Shown here one piece after another: positions 17,390-25,937 of a stretch of 45,787 nt of DNA. The position numbers were made by a program, and so were the translations under genes. The notes under the pieces are model-generated. The model was not told the DNA's origin. It worked only from the letters and a program-made list of their open reading frames with translations, and made no database searches. Origin of the DNA: Rhodospirillales bacterium (GTDB lineage: Bacteria > Pseudomonadota > Alphaproteobacteria > Geminicoccales > Geminicoccaceae); assembly GCA_015490605.1 (NCBI GenBank), contig WFXL01000107.1, positions 1 through 45,787 on the forward strand. The letters are read 5' to 3'. The stretch's first letter is position 1, and every line of letters starts with the position of its first letter.

Positions 17390-17417
17390 TTGAATCGACC
17401 GGGCGGCCACCTATACT
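17390..17417 (+). promoter_or_regulatory. Candidate sigma-70 promoter of cysE
   Basis: TTGAAT (4 of 6) and TATACT (5 of 6) are separated by 16 bases, in the divergent gap before cysE. The -10 is preceded by GCCACC, a context also seen before phaA (GCCACCTATA at 5324-5333). The start codon lies 94 bases downstream. Confidence 0.5.
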
Positions 17418-17510
17418 CCGCGCCGCGGTGCGGCCGGTCGTCGGAGCGGGCGGGTTGCGCGCCCCGGACGCACCGCCCGTGCCGCGCGAGATCTGGCCCG
17501 GGGGGCGGCC

Positions 17511-18242
17511 ATGTTCAAGACACTCAAGGAAGATGTGGAATCGGTGCTGGCCCGCGATCCGGCGGCACGCTCGAAGCTCGAGGTGCTGCTGTGCTATCCG
17601 GGGCTGCACGCGCTGCTGTTCCACCGCCTCGCCCACGCCCTCTGGCAGCGTGGCTGGTGTCTCCTGGCCCGGCTGATCTCCCAGTTCTCGCGCTTTCTGA
17701 CCGGCATCGAGATCCACCCCGGTGCTCGCATCGGCCGGCGCTTCTTCATCGACCACGGCATGGGGGTGGTGATCGGCGAGACCGCCGAGGTGGGCGACGA
17801 TGTCACCCTCTATCAGGGCGTGACCCTGGGCGGGGTGAGCCTCGATCCGGGCAAGCGCCATCCCACTCTTGAGGACGGGGTGGTGGTGGGCGCCGGCGCG
17901 GCGGTGCTGGGCCCCATCCGCATCGGCCGGGGCGCGCGCATCGGCTCCAATGCGGTGGTGCTCAAGGACGTCCCGCCGGGTGCTACGGTCGTGGGCGTGC
18001 CCGCGCGGCCGGTGGGCCCGCGGCCGGCTGAGGAGCAGGTGCGCGAGCGCGAGGTGTTCCCCGCCTACGGCACCGCCCCGGGTGCGGATGTGGACCCGGT
18101 GCTGCGCCAGATCGCCCGGCTGGAACGGCGGATCGCCGAATTGGAAAAACACATTCAGCAGCTCGGCGGGCCCCAGACCGCCCGCGCGGATGAGCGCGAG
18201 GACGACGACGGCCCCAGGCGTGCCTCCGGCTGTGGCCGCTGA
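17511..18242 (+). CDS. cysE: Serine O-acetyltransferase
   Basis: This 243-residue enzyme acetylates serine with acetyl-CoA to O-acetylserine, the precursor of cysteine. The left-handed beta-helix part has [32 protein letters not shown] and the flexible-loop region [16 protein letters not shown], which are diagnostic for CysE. The N-terminal helical domain is short compared with the E. coli enzyme. The C-terminus (about 185-243) adds a short coiled-coil segment and a charged tail. The 3' end overlaps the next gene, so cysteine synthesis and cysteine desulfuration are linked. Confidence 0.94.
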   Translation: MFKTLKEDVESVLARDPAARSKLEVLLCYPGLHALLFHRLAHALWQRGWCLLARLISQFSRFLTGIEIHPGARIGRRFFIDHGMGVVIGETAEVGDDVTLYQGVTLGGVSLDPGKRHPTLEDGVVVGAGAAVLGPIRIGRGARIGSNAVVLKDVPPGATVVGVPARPVGPRPAEEQVREREVFPAYGTAPGADVDPVLRQIARLERRIAELEKHIQQLGGPQTARADEREDDDGPRRASGCGR

Positions 18243-19359
18243 GGCCCGCAGGCGGCGGGTCTATCTCGACCACAACGCCACCTCGCCGCTTCGGCCGGAG
18301 GCACGGGCCGCCTTGCTCGAGGCCCTCGATGAGGTGGGCAACCCCTCCTCGATCCACGCCTTCGGCCGGGCCGCACGGCGCCGCCTCGAGACCGCACGCG
18401 AGCAGATCGCCCACAGGCTCCGGATCGATCCTGAGCGCCTCGTCTTTACGAGCGGCGGCACCGAATCCAACCTGCTGGCCCTGAGCCAGGCGCAGGGGCC
18501 GGTTCTGGTCTCGGCCATCGAACACCCGTCGGTGCTGGAGAATGCCCCCGGCGCCGAGCGGCTGCCGGTGGGGGCCGACGGGCGGCTTGATCTGGCCGCG
18601 CTCGAGGCCCGGCTTTCACGGGGTCCGGCGGCGCTGGTGGCGCTCATGTGGGCCAACAATGAGACCGGCGTGCTCCAGCCGGTGGCGCAAGCCGCCGCCC
18701 TCTGCCGCCGCTTCGGCGTGGCGCTGCACATCGATGCCGCCCAGGCGGCCGGCCGGCTGGAGCTCGACCTCAGCGCGCTTTCCTTCACCACCCTCACCCT
18801 CTCGGCCCACAAGCTCGGCGGTCCGCCCGGGATCGGCGCACTGGTGCTGGGCGAGGGGGTGGAGATCCGGCCGCTGTTGCGGGGCGGCGGTCAGGAGCGG
18901 CGGCGCCGCGCCGGCACCGAAAATGTGCCGGCAGCCGCAGGTTTCGCTGCAGCCCTGGCGGCTTGGTCGACGGCCGAGCGCACGCGTCTCGCGGCACTGC
19001 GGGACCGCTTCGAGGCGGAGCTCCTGGCGGCGGTGCCGCAGGCGCTGGTGATCGCCCGTCATGTGCCGCGGCTTCCCAACACCAGCATGGTGGCGCTGCC
19101 GGCGGTGCCGGCGGAGCTGCTGGTGATCCGCCTCGATCTCGAGGGGGTGGCGGTGAGTGCCGGCAGCGCCTGCTCCTCCGGCAAGGTGGCGCGCTCCCAC
19201 GTGCTCGCCGCCATGGGCCTGCCGGAGGAGGTGGCAGGCTCGGCCGTGCGGATCTCCCTGGGACCCACCACCCGCGCGGAGGATGTGATAGCGGCGGTGG
19301 CCGCCTTCGCCCGCATCGCCCACGATCCCCTTGTCCCGCGCGCAAGCCGCACGACATGA
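18190..19359 (+). CDS. Cysteine desulfurase (NifS/IscS class V aminotransferase)
   Basis: This PLP enzyme of about 389 residues removes sulfur from cysteine as an enzyme-bound persulfide. It shows [14 protein letters not shown], the TSGGTESN motif, the PLP lysine in [11 protein letters not shown], and the catalytic cysteine loop [19 protein letters not shown] 18190 is used (52-base overlap with cysE). GTG 18232 would remove 14 residues lacking similarity and leave an 11-base overlap; neither has a clear ribosome-binding site. IscU and the HscBA chaperones are not in the window. The likely clients are the IscA-like protein and MnmA encoded downstream. Confidence 0.93.
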   Translation: MSARTTTAPGVPPAVAAEARRRRVYLDHNATSPLRPEARAALLEALDEVGNPSSIHAFGRAARRRLETAREQIAHRLRIDPERLVFTSGGTESNLLALSQAQGPVLVSAIEHPSVLENAPGAERLPVGADGRLDLAALEARLSRGPAALVALMWANNETGVLQPVAQAAALCRRFGVALHIDAAQAAGRLELDLSALSFTTLTLSAHKLGGPPGIGALVLGEGVEIRPLLRGGGQERRRRAGTENVPAAAGFAAALAAWSTAERTRLAALRDRFEAELLAAVPQALVIARHVPRLPNTSMVALPAVPAELLVIRLDLEGVAVSAGSACSSGKVARSHVLAAMGLPEEVAGSAVRISLGPTTRAEDVIAAVAAFARIAHDPLVPRASRTT

Positions 19360-19400
19360 GGCGGGGACCGTCGAGACGCGCCCAAGCGGAGAGCGCCGCC

Positions 19401-19748
19401 ATGTCGGATGTCGCCGTCGATCCCGTGGTCCGCCTGACGCCGGCGGCTGCTGCGCGCATGCGCCATCTGCTCACCACCCTGGGCCAGGGGGCCGTAGGCC
19501 TGCGGCTCGGAGTCAGGCCCACCGGCTGTTCCGGCTACAGCTATGAGCTCGACTTCGCCCGCGAGATCGGCGAGGGCGATGTGGTGGTGGAACAGCAGGA
19601 GGTGCGCCTGGTGGTGGACGGGGCGGCGGTAGCCCTGCTGCGGGGCACCGAGATCGACTGGGTGGAGGACCGCCTGGCGGCGCGCTTCGTCTTCCGCAAT
19701 CCCAACGAGAAGGCCCGCTGCGGCTGCGGCGAGAGCTTCACCGTCTGA
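19401..19748 (+). CDS. IscA/HesB-family iron-sulfur assembly protein
   Basis: This 115-residue A-type Fe-S carrier has the first cysteine in RPTGCSGYSYELDF and the CGC pair in ARCGCGESF, the three ligands of the IscA/ErpA/SufA family. ATG 19401 begins MSDVAVDPVVRLTP, a typical family start; the longer frame in the track is an upstream extension. It lies between the desulfurase and a ferredoxin, which supports a role in Fe-S delivery. Which A-type subfamily it belongs to cannot be settled from the sequence alone. Confidence 0.93.
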   Translation: MSDVAVDPVVRLTPAAAARMRHLLTTLGQGAVGLRLGVRPTGCSGYSYELDFAREIGEGDVVVEQQEVRLVVDGAAVALLRGTEIDWVEDRLAARFVFRNPNEKARCGCGESFTV

Positions 19749-19756
19749 GGCCGGCG

Positions 19757-20080
19757 GTGCCGCGGGTGCGCTTTCGCCTTCCCGGCGGCAGGGAACGCGA
19801 GGTGGCGGTGGCCGCCGGCAGCACGCTTCTGGAGGCGGCGCGGGCGGGCGATGTCGCCATCGAGGGGGCCTGTGGCGGCTGCATGGCCTGCGCCACCTGC
19901 CATGTGATCGTGGACGAGGCCTGGTTTGCGCGGCTCGAGCCGGCGAGCGAGGAGGAGGAGGAACTGCTGGACCTTGCGCCGGATGTGGCCCCCACCTCGC
20001 GCCTTGCCTGCCAGATCCGCCTGCACGAGGCGCTCGACGGGCTGAGCGTGTTCGTGCCCGCCTCGACCCTGCTGGAATGA
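19757..20080 (+). CDS. [2Fe-2S] ferredoxin, ISC/adrenodoxin type
   Basis: This 107-residue ferredoxin has the Cys pattern ACGGCMACATCHV (C-x5-C-x2-C) and the fourth ligand in RLACQIRL. An extra cysteine lies inside the first loop. The start is GTG 19757, 8 bases after the IscA-like gene. The type matches the ferredoxin that supplies electrons for Fe-S cluster assembly. The acidic EEEEELLD helix is typical of partner binding. It is followed by mnmA after 4 bases. Confidence 0.93.
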   Translation: MPRVRFRLPGGREREVAVAAGSTLLEAARAGDVAIEGACGGCMACATCHVIVDEAWFARLEPASEEEEELLDLAPDVAPTSRLACQIRLHEALDGLSVFVPASTLLE

Positions 20081-20084
20081 CGCC

Positions 20085-21221
20085 ATGAGCGCGCTTCCCA
20101 CCCTCGAGCTTCCCGGCGTGCTCCATGGTGCGCGGGTGGTGGTGGCCATGTCCGGCGGCGTCGACAGTTCGCTGGCGGCCGCCCTGGTGGCCCAAAGCGG
20201 CTATGAGGCGGTGGGCATCACCCTGCAGCTCTACGACCATGGCGCCGCCACCGGGCGCCCCGGGGCCTGCTGCGCCGGCCGGGATGTGCGCGATGCCCGC
20301 CGGGTGGCGGACCATCTCGGCATCCCCCACTATGTGCTCGATTTCGAAGCGCGCTTTCGGCGCGAGGTGATCGAGGACTTCGCCGCCACCTACGCCGCCG
20401 GCCGCACGCCGGTGCCCTGCGTGCGCTGCAATGAGCGCATCAAGTTCCGCGATCTGCTGGCCATCGCCCGCGGCCTCGGGGCGGCGGCTCTGGTCACCGG
20501 CCACTATGTGCGCCGCATCGAGGGACCCGCGGGACCGGAACTCCACCGCGCGCGCGATGCCGCCAAGGACCAGAGCTGGTTTCTGTTCGCCACCACCCGC
20601 GAGCAGCTGGCCTTCTGCCACTTCCCGCTGGGGGCGCTGACCAAGGAGGAGACCCGCCGGCTCGCCGCCGCCCTGGAGCTGCCCACCGCCGCCAAGCCCG
20701 AAAGCCAGGACATCTGCTTCGTGCCCGACGGCGACCACGCCCGGCTGGTGGCGCGGCTGCGGCCGGAGGTGGCGCGCGGTGGCGAGATCGTCCATGTGGA
20801 AGACGGCCGGGTGCTGGGCCGCCACGGCGGCATCCACCGCTATACCGTGGGCCAGCGCCGCGGGCTCGGGGTGGCCACCGGCGAGCGCCTCTATGTGGTG
20901 GCCATCGACGCCCGCCGCCACCGCATCCTGGTGGGGCCGCGGCGCGCCACCCTCACCCGCGCGCTGGTGATGACCGGGGTCAATCTGCTGACACCGCTTC
21001 CCGCCGGCCCCCTCAGCGCCCAGCACCGCTACAATGAGCTGGCGGTGCCGGCGCGGGCCGAGCGGCTTGCCGACGGGCGGGTGCGGGTGGTGTTCGCCGA
21101 ACCCGAGTCCGGCGTGGCCCCGGGTCAGGCGTGCGTGCTCTATGACGGCACGCGACTGGTGGGCGGCGGCTGGATCACCGCAACCGAACCGGCGGCAGCC
21201 GCCTCGGCGCCGGTGATCTGA
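20085..21221 (+). CDS. mnmA: tRNA-specific 2-thiouridylase MnmA
   Basis: This 378-residue enzyme thiolates U34 of tRNA-Lys, -Glu and -Gln using a persulfide passed from a cysteine desulfurase. The ATP pyrophosphatase loop is AMSGGVDSSLAA. The two catalytic cysteines lie in TPVPCVRCNERIKF and ESQDICFVPDG. GIHRYTVGQRRGLGV is the central-domain signature. No TusA-E relay is visible nearby, so direct transfer from the desulfurase upstream is plausible. It is the last gene of the sulfur run. Confidence 0.96.
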   Translation: MSALPTLELPGVLHGARVVVAMSGGVDSSLAAALVAQSGYEAVGITLQLYDHGAATGRPGACCAGRDVRDARRVADHLGIPHYVLDFEARFRREVIEDFAATYAAGRTPVPCVRCNERIKFRDLLAIARGLGAAALVTGHYVRRIEGPAGPELHRARDAAKDQSWFLFATTREQLAFCHFPLGALTKEETRRLAAALELPTAAKPESQDICFVPDGDHARLVARLRPEVARGGEIVHVEDGRVLGRHGGIHRYTVGQRRGLGVATGERLYVVAIDARRHRILVGPRRATLTRALVMTGVNLLTPLPAGPLSAQHRYNELAVPARAERLADGRVRVVFAEPESGVAPGQACVLYDGTRLVGGGWITATEPAAAASAPVI

Positions 21222-21250
21222 AGGCGGCCCCGGGCCCGGTGGGGCGGCTT

Positions 21251-21369
21251 CGGGGCGGCGTGCTGGCGCCGCAGCCACCGGGTGATCAGCCCCGATGCGA
21301 GCGCTTGCGCTGCGGTGGTGGCGGGCGCGGCCGAAAGGGCGCACCACCCTTTCGCCCCCCCAAGGGGCG
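21251..21369 (+). promoter_or_regulatory. Structured gap upstream of coaX with competing hairpins
   Basis: The gap before coaX holds several perfect inverted repeats. CGGGGC (21251-21256) pairs with GCCCCG (21289-21294), with a small inner stem. CGAAAGGG (21332-21339) pairs with CCCTTTCG (21347-21354). CGCCCC (21353-21358) pairs with GGGGCG (21364-21369). The last two share bases 21353-21354, so they compete. This could be the mnmA terminator region, a coaX leader or both. No known riboswitch is recognised. Confidence 0.4.
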
Positions 21370-21420
21370 CGCTAGGTATGCGCCGCGGGAGCCGGGCACC
21401 GTCCCCATGCCGGAGAAGCC

Positions 21421-22224
21421 ATGCTGCTCGCCGTCGACGTCGGCAACACCAATACCGTCTTCGCCGTCTACCGCGAGCGCGAGCAGCTCGGCCAGTGGCG
21501 GCTCTCCACCGATCGCGAGCGCACCGCCGAAGAATATGCCGCGCTTCTGCTCCAGCTCATGGGGCTTGCCGGTGTTGCCCGCGATGCCATCGACGCGGTG
21601 GTGATCTCCTGCGTGGTACCCCAGGCGATCCAGCCGCTTCGGTGGATGAGCCGCGACTTCTTCGGCTGCCGCGCCCATCTGGTGGGTGAGGATCTGCCCT
21701 ATCCGATTCCGGTGGATGTGGCCAATCCCGCCGAAGTGGGAGCCGATCGGGTGGTCAATGCCGCCGGCGCCCTGGAACGCTACCGGCCGCCCCTGGTGGT
21801 GGTGGACTTCGGCACTGCTACCACCTTCGATCTGGTGGATAAGCGCGGAGTCTACTGCGGCGGTGCCATCGCCCCGGGCATCGGCCTCTCGCTGGAGGCG
21901 CTCCACCGCCAGGCGGCGCGGCTGCCGCGGGTGGCGGTGGAACCGCCGGCGCGGGTGGTGGGGCGCGATACCGTGAGCGCCATGCAGTCAGGCATCTTCT
22001 GGGGCTATCTCGGGCTGGTGGAGGGGCTGATCACCCGCATCCGCGAAGAGGTGGGGGAGCTTGCCACCACCGTCGCCACCGGCGGTCTGGCACCGCTGTT
22101 CGCCCAGAAGAGCCATCTGATCGAACATGTGGATCCCGATCTTACCATGGCCGGCCTTTTGCGGGTCTATTTCGATCACCGCGCGCACATCCACGCCGGC
22201 CGCGATCATGGGGGAAGCCGCTGA
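21421..22224 (+). CDS. coaX: Type III pantothenate kinase
   Basis: This 267-residue ASKHA-fold kinase phosphorylates pantothenate, the first step of coenzyme A synthesis. AVDVGNTNTVFAVY is the phosphate-binding loop, with GADRVVNAAGA and VVDFGTATTFDLVD following. A GGAG site lies 7 bases before the ATG. Its stop overlaps the rnj start by one base (TGATG), so translation of the two is probably coupled. Confidence 0.95.
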   Translation: MLLAVDVGNTNTVFAVYREREQLGQWRLSTDRERTAEEYAALLLQLMGLAGVARDAIDAVVISCVVPQAIQPLRWMSRDFFGCRAHLVGEDLPYPIPVDVANPAEVGADRVVNAAGALERYRPPLVVVDFGTATTFDLVDKRGVYCGGAIAPGIGLSLEALHRQAARLPRVAVEPPARVVGRDTVSAMQSGIFWGYLGLVEGLITRIREEVGELATTVATGGLAPLFAQKSHLIEHVDPDLTMAGLLRVYFDHRAHIHAGRDHGGSR

Positions 22225-23915
22225 TGGAGGAGACGCTGCGCTTCGTGGCCCTGGGCGGCGTCGGCGAGATCGGCCTCAACTGCTATCTCTACGGCCTCGA
22301 CGGCCGCTGGATGATGGTGGACCTGGGCATCGGCTTTCCCGAGAACGATGTGCCGGGGGCCGAACTGCTGGTGCCCGATCTCGCCTTCATCGAGGCGCAG
22401 CGGGAACGGCTCGCGGGTCTGGTGCTGACCCACGCGCATGAGGACCATCTCGGGGCGGTGCCCTATCTGTGGCCGCGGCTGGCCTGCCCCATCTGGTGCA
22501 GCCCCTTCGCCGCCGCGGTGCTGCGCCGCAAGTTCGCCGACATGCGCCTCGAGGCGCCGCCGCTGCGGGTGGTGCAGCCGGGCGAGGCCTTCGAGGTGGG
22601 CCCCTTCGGCTGCCGCTTCGTCCACGTCACCCATTCCATCCCCGAGGCCCATGCGCTGGTGATCGAGTCCCGCTTCGGCCGGGTGCTCCACACCGGCGAC
22701 TGGAAGCTGGACCCGGCGCCGCTCATCGGCACCACCACCGACATCCCCACCCTCGAGGCGCTGGGGCATGAGGGCGTGCTGGCGGTGGTGGCGGACAGCA
22801 CCAACATCATGGTGCCGGGCACCTCCGGCTCCGAGGCCGAGGTGCGCGACAGCCTCGCCCGCCTGATCGCCGACCAGCCCCACCGGGTGGCGGTCACCAC
22901 CTTCTCCTCCCACATCGCCCGTCTGCGCAGTGCAGCCCTGGCCGGCCGCGCCGCCGGCCGCGAGGTGGTGGTGGTGGGCCGCTCCATCCGTCGCATGCTC
23001 GATGCCGCCCAGGAGTGCGGCTATCTCGACGACCTGCCGCGGCTGCGGGACGAACATGAGGCGCGCGAGCTGCCGCGCGAGCGCACCCTTATGCTGGTCA
23101 CCGGCAGTCAGGGGGAGCCGCGCTCGGCGCTGGTGCGCATCGCCCAGGGCCAGCACCCGCGGGTGCGGCTCGAGGAGGGCGATACCGTCATCTTCTCCTC
23201 CAAGATCATCCCCGGCAATGAGCGCACCCTGTTCGAGCTCCACAACCGCCTGGTGCTGGCGGGGATCGAGGTGATCACCGAGGAGGACCATTTCGTCCAC
23301 GTCTCGGGCCATCCCTGCCGCGAGGAGGTGGAGCAGCTCTACCGCTGGCTGCGGCCGCAGATCGTGGTGCCGGTCCACGGCGAGCCGCGCCATCTCCACG
23401 CCCACGTGCTCTTCGCCCGGCGCCACGGCATCCGCCATGCCCCCTGGATCCGTGATGGCGAGGTGCTGCGCCTGGCGCCGGGCGAGCCGGTGGTGGTGGA
23501 CACCGTGCCCGCTGGCCGGCGGGTGGTGGAGAACGGCGACTTCCTGCCGGAGGATGACGAGCTCTTCCGCGCCCGTCGCCGGCTCGAGCACCATGGTGCC
23601 ATCTTCGTGGCGGTGGTGCTGGACCGCTGGGGCAGTGTGCTGGCGCCGCCCACCCTCTCCAATGCCGGGGCGGTGCCGCCCGAGCGCTTCGAGACCCGGC
23701 GCGAGGCGCTGGAGGAGGCGGTGGTGCGGGCGATCGAGGCGCTCGAGGACCGCGCGGTGCTGGACGACGACAGGGTGCGCGAGGCCTGCCGCATCGCCGT
23801 GCGCCAGACTCTCGGCCTGCCGCGGCAGAAGCGGCCCATTGTCGATGTCGCCATCACCCGGCTGACGCCCGAGGTGCTGGCCGCGCTCGAGGAGGAACCG
23901 CAGGAGCTGCGCTGA
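22224..23915 (+). CDS. rnj: Ribonuclease J
   Basis: This 563-residue metallo-beta-lactamase/beta-CASP ribonuclease has 5'-exonuclease and possibly endonuclease activity in mRNA decay and rRNA maturation. The zinc motif is THAHEDHLG, followed by HTGDWKLD and ADSTN. The beta-CASP core contains TFSSHIARL and TGSQGEPRSAL. HVSGHPCREEVEQLYRWLRP and PVHGE close the active site, and a C-terminal domain spans about 450-563. RNase J occurs widely in alphaproteobacteria. The gene is followed after 1 base by mce, a common order in this class. Confidence 0.95.
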   Translation: MEETLRFVALGGVGEIGLNCYLYGLDGRWMMVDLGIGFPENDVPGAELLVPDLAFIEAQRERLAGLVLTHAHEDHLGAVPYLWPRLACPIWCSPFAAAVLRRKFADMRLEAPPLRVVQPGEAFEVGPFGCRFVHVTHSIPEAHALVIESRFGRVLHTGDWKLDPAPLIGTTTDIPTLEALGHEGVLAVVADSTNIMVPGTSGSEAEVRDSLARLIADQPHRVAVTTFSSHIARLRSAALAGRAAGREVVVVGRSIRRMLDAAQECGYLDDLPRLRDEHEARELPRERTLMLVTGSQGEPRSALVRIAQGQHPRVRLEEGDTVIFSSKIIPGNERTLFELHNRLVLAGIEVITEEDHFVHVSGHPCREEVEQLYRWLRPQIVVPVHGEPRHLHAHVLFARRHGIRHAPWIRDGEVLRLAPGEPVVVDTVPAGRRVVENGDFLPEDDELFRARRRLEHHGAIFVAVVLDRWGSVLAPPTLSNAGAVPPERFETRREALEEAVVRAIEALEDRAVLDDDRVREACRIAVRQTLGLPRQKRPIVDVAITRLTPEVLAALEEEPQELR

Positions 23916-23916
23916 C

Positions 23917-24321
23917 ATGATCGGACGCCTCAACCATGTGGCCATCGCCGTGCCCGATCTCGAGCGGGCGCGGGCGTTCTATCGGGACGCGCTGGGCGCC
24001 CGGGTCTCCGAGATCGAGGACCAGCCGGAACACGGCGTGCGCACCGTGTTTGTCACTCTGCCCAACACCAAGATCGAGCTTCTGGGCGTGCTCGGCGAGG
24101 ACTCGCCCATCCGCGGCTTTCTCGAACGCCATCCCCAGGGCGGCATCCACCACATCTGCGTCGAGGTGGAGGACATCGAAGCGGCGCGCGCGCAGCTCAG
24201 GGCCCGCGGCGTGCGCCTGCTGGGCGGCGGCGAGCCCCGGATCGGCGCCCACGGCAAGCCGGTGCTGTTCCTCCACCCCAAGGACGTCTTCGGCACGCTC
24301 CTGGAGCTGGAACAGGCATGA
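23917..24321 (+). CDS. mce: Methylmalonyl-CoA epimerase
   Basis: This 134-residue protein of the vicinal oxygen chelate fold interconverts (R)- and (S)-methylmalonyl-CoA. It shows LNHVAIAVPDLERARAFYRD, the metal histidine in GGIHHICVEVEDIE, and a C-terminal FLHPKDVFGTLLELEQ. No mutase or carboxylase subunit lies in the window. The last 4 bases overlap the DUF1467 gene. Confidence 0.94.
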   Translation: MIGRLNHVAIAVPDLERARAFYRDALGARVSEIEDQPEHGVRTVFVTLPNTKIELLGVLGEDSPIRGFLERHPQGGIHHICVEVEDIEAARAQLRARGVRLLGGGEPRIGAHGKPVLFLHPKDVFGTLLELEQA

Positions 24322-24563
24322 GCATCAGCGGCCTGATCGTCACCTATGTGGTCCTCTGGTGGCTGATCTTCTTCACCACCCTGCCCTTCGGCGTCGAGGC
24401 CCAGCGTGACCCGGTTCCCGGCAGCGAGCCCGGTGCACCCGAGCGGCCGCGCCTGTGGCTCAAGGCGCTGGTGACCACGGTGCTGGCGGCGCTGGCGACC
24501 TGGGGGGTGGAATGGTTCATCGCCCAGGGCTTCATCGCCATTCGCCCGGCGACACCACCGTGA
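24318..24563 (+). CDS. DUF1467 family small membrane protein
   Basis: This 81-residue protein has two predicted helices (about 5-23 and 50-75). LWWLIFFTTLPFGVEAQRD and the proline-rich PGSEPGAPERPRLWLKAL loop are typical of DUF1467, a family found downstream of mce in alphaproteobacteria. The function is unknown. It overlaps mce by 4 bases. Confidence 0.9.
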   Translation: MSISGLIVTYVVLWWLIFFTTLPFGVEAQRDPVPGSEPGAPERPRLWLKALVTTVLAALATWGVEWFIAQGFIAIRPATPP

Positions 24564-24653
24564 TGCGCACCGCGTGCATGACCGCTCTGCGCCGCCGCTC
24601 TTGCCCCCCAGTCTCCCACCGCCCATGAAGGGCGCGCGTCGGGGGAGTCGGCC

Positions 24654-25886
24654 ATGGCTGTCGAAGCTGGGACCGCCGCGCGCAGCGCGCGCCACGATGG
24701 GCTGGTGATCGGCCTCATCACCCTGGGGCATTTCTTCGCCCATTTCTACATCATCGCCCTGCCGCCGCTGTTCCCGGTGCTCGCCGCTGCGCTTGGCGTG
24801 GGCTACACCGAGCTCGGCGTGGCGCTGGCGGCGCTCAATCTGCTCACTGCCCTCACCCAGACACCCATCGGCGTGCTGGTGGACCGCTATGGCCCCGCCG
24901 CCATCCTAATCGCCGGCCAGATCGCCTTCGCCGTCGCCATCGCCGGCATCGGCCTGTTTCCCGACTATCGGGCGCTGTTGCTGTTCGCGGCGTTGGCCGG
25001 CCTCGGCAATGCCGTCTACCACCCGGCCGACTATGCCATCCTCAACGCCCGGGTGAGCGAGGCACGCATGGGACGGGCCTTCTCGCTCCACACCTTCGGT
25101 GGCTATGCCGGCTTTGCCGCCGCCCCGCCGGTGCTGGTGGCGCTGGATGCCCTGTGGGGCTGGCGGGCGGCGCTGGTGATTACCGGCACAGCAGGACTCC
25201 TGGTGGCGGCCGCCATGGTGGCGGCACGACGCCATCTCCATGTGGACCCGCACCCCGCCACCCGCCGGCGGGGCGCGCTGCGCGCCGATCTCGGCCTGTT
25301 CCTGAGCCGCCCGGTGCTGCTGGCGTTTCTGTTCATCACCTTCTACGCCACCTCGCACCTGGGCTTCAATAATTTCACCACCGCCTTTCTGGAGCGCCTC
25401 TACGGCTTCGATCTCGCCAGCGCCAACACCCCCCTCACCGCCTTTCTGGTAATGGGCGCGCTCGGGGTGCTGGCGGGCGGCTTCATCGCCGACCATGTGC
25501 GGCGGCATGATCTGGTGGTGGCGGGCTGTCTTCTGCTGGCAGCGACGGTGGCGCTGGTGGTGGCGGAGGTAGCGCTGGGGGTGATGGCCCTCACCCTGCT
25601 GTTCGCGCTTGCCGGCTTCGCCACCGGCGTGGTGGCGCCCTCGCGCGACATGATCGTCCGCGCCATCACCCCACCGGGCGCCATGGGCAAGGTCTTCGGC
25701 TTCGTGACCACCGGTTTCAATGTGGCCGGGCTGGTGGGGCCGCCGGTCTACGGGCTGGTGCTGGATCTGGGGCTGCCGCAGCTGGTGATGTGGATCGCCG
25801 CTGCCCTGGCGCTCGCCACCCTGCCGACGGTGCTCTCGGCCCGCGCTGCCGGCAGGCCCGCGGTGGAAAGCGGACGCGGGGCCTGA
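24654..25886 (+). CDS. MFS transporter
   Basis: This 410-residue inner-membrane transporter has about 12 hydrophobic segments. GVLVDRYGPAAILIAGQ is the motif between helices 2 and 3 (MFS motif A), and GFNVAGLVGPPVYGLVLD lies in the C-terminal half. GLGNAVYHPADYAILNARV places it near the MFS group that includes fosmidomycin-resistance-like proteins, but the substrate cannot be read from the sequence. It starts 90 bases after the DUF1467 gene and ends in a hairpin. Confidence 0.88.
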   Translation: MAVEAGTAARSARHDGLVIGLITLGHFFAHFYIIALPPLFPVLAAALGVGYTELGVALAALNLLTALTQTPIGVLVDRYGPAAILIAGQIAFAVAIAGIGLFPDYRALLLFAALAGLGNAVYHPADYAILNARVSEARMGRAFSLHTFGGYAGFAAAPPVLVALDALWGWRAALVITGTAGLLVAAAMVAARRHLHVDPHPATRRRGALRADLGLFLSRPVLLAFLFITFYATSHLGFNNFTTAFLERLYGFDLASANTPLTAFLVMGALGVLAGGFIADHVRRHDLVVAGCLLLAATVALVVAEVALGVMALTLLFALAGFATGVVAPSRDMIVRAITPPGAMGKVFGFVTTGFNVAGLVGPPVYGLVLDLGLPQLVMWIAAALALATLPTVLSARAAGRPAVESGRGA

Positions 25887-25895
25887 GGCCCCGCG
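25875..25895 (+). terminator. Hairpin with the MFS stop codon in its loop
   Basis: CGCGGGGCC and GGCCCCGCG form a perfect 9-base-pair stem whose 3-base loop is the TGA stop codon of the MFS gene. No T-tract follows. It lies between convergent genes, so it may reduce read-through or protect the 3' end. Confidence 0.5.
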
Positions 25896-25903
25896 CCTCG
25901 CAT

Positions 25904-25921
25904 CCGCCCCGCCGGGGGCGG
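25904..25921. terminator. Second hairpin between the convergent MFS and fusA2-like genes
   Basis: CCGCCCC and GGGGCGG form a 7-base-pair stem with loop GCCG, 16 bases beyond the fusA2-like stop. Together with the hairpin at 25875-25895 it could act as a bidirectional end of transcription. There is no T-tract on either side. Confidence 0.4.
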
Positions 25922-25937
25922 GCGTAGGTTTCCGGTG

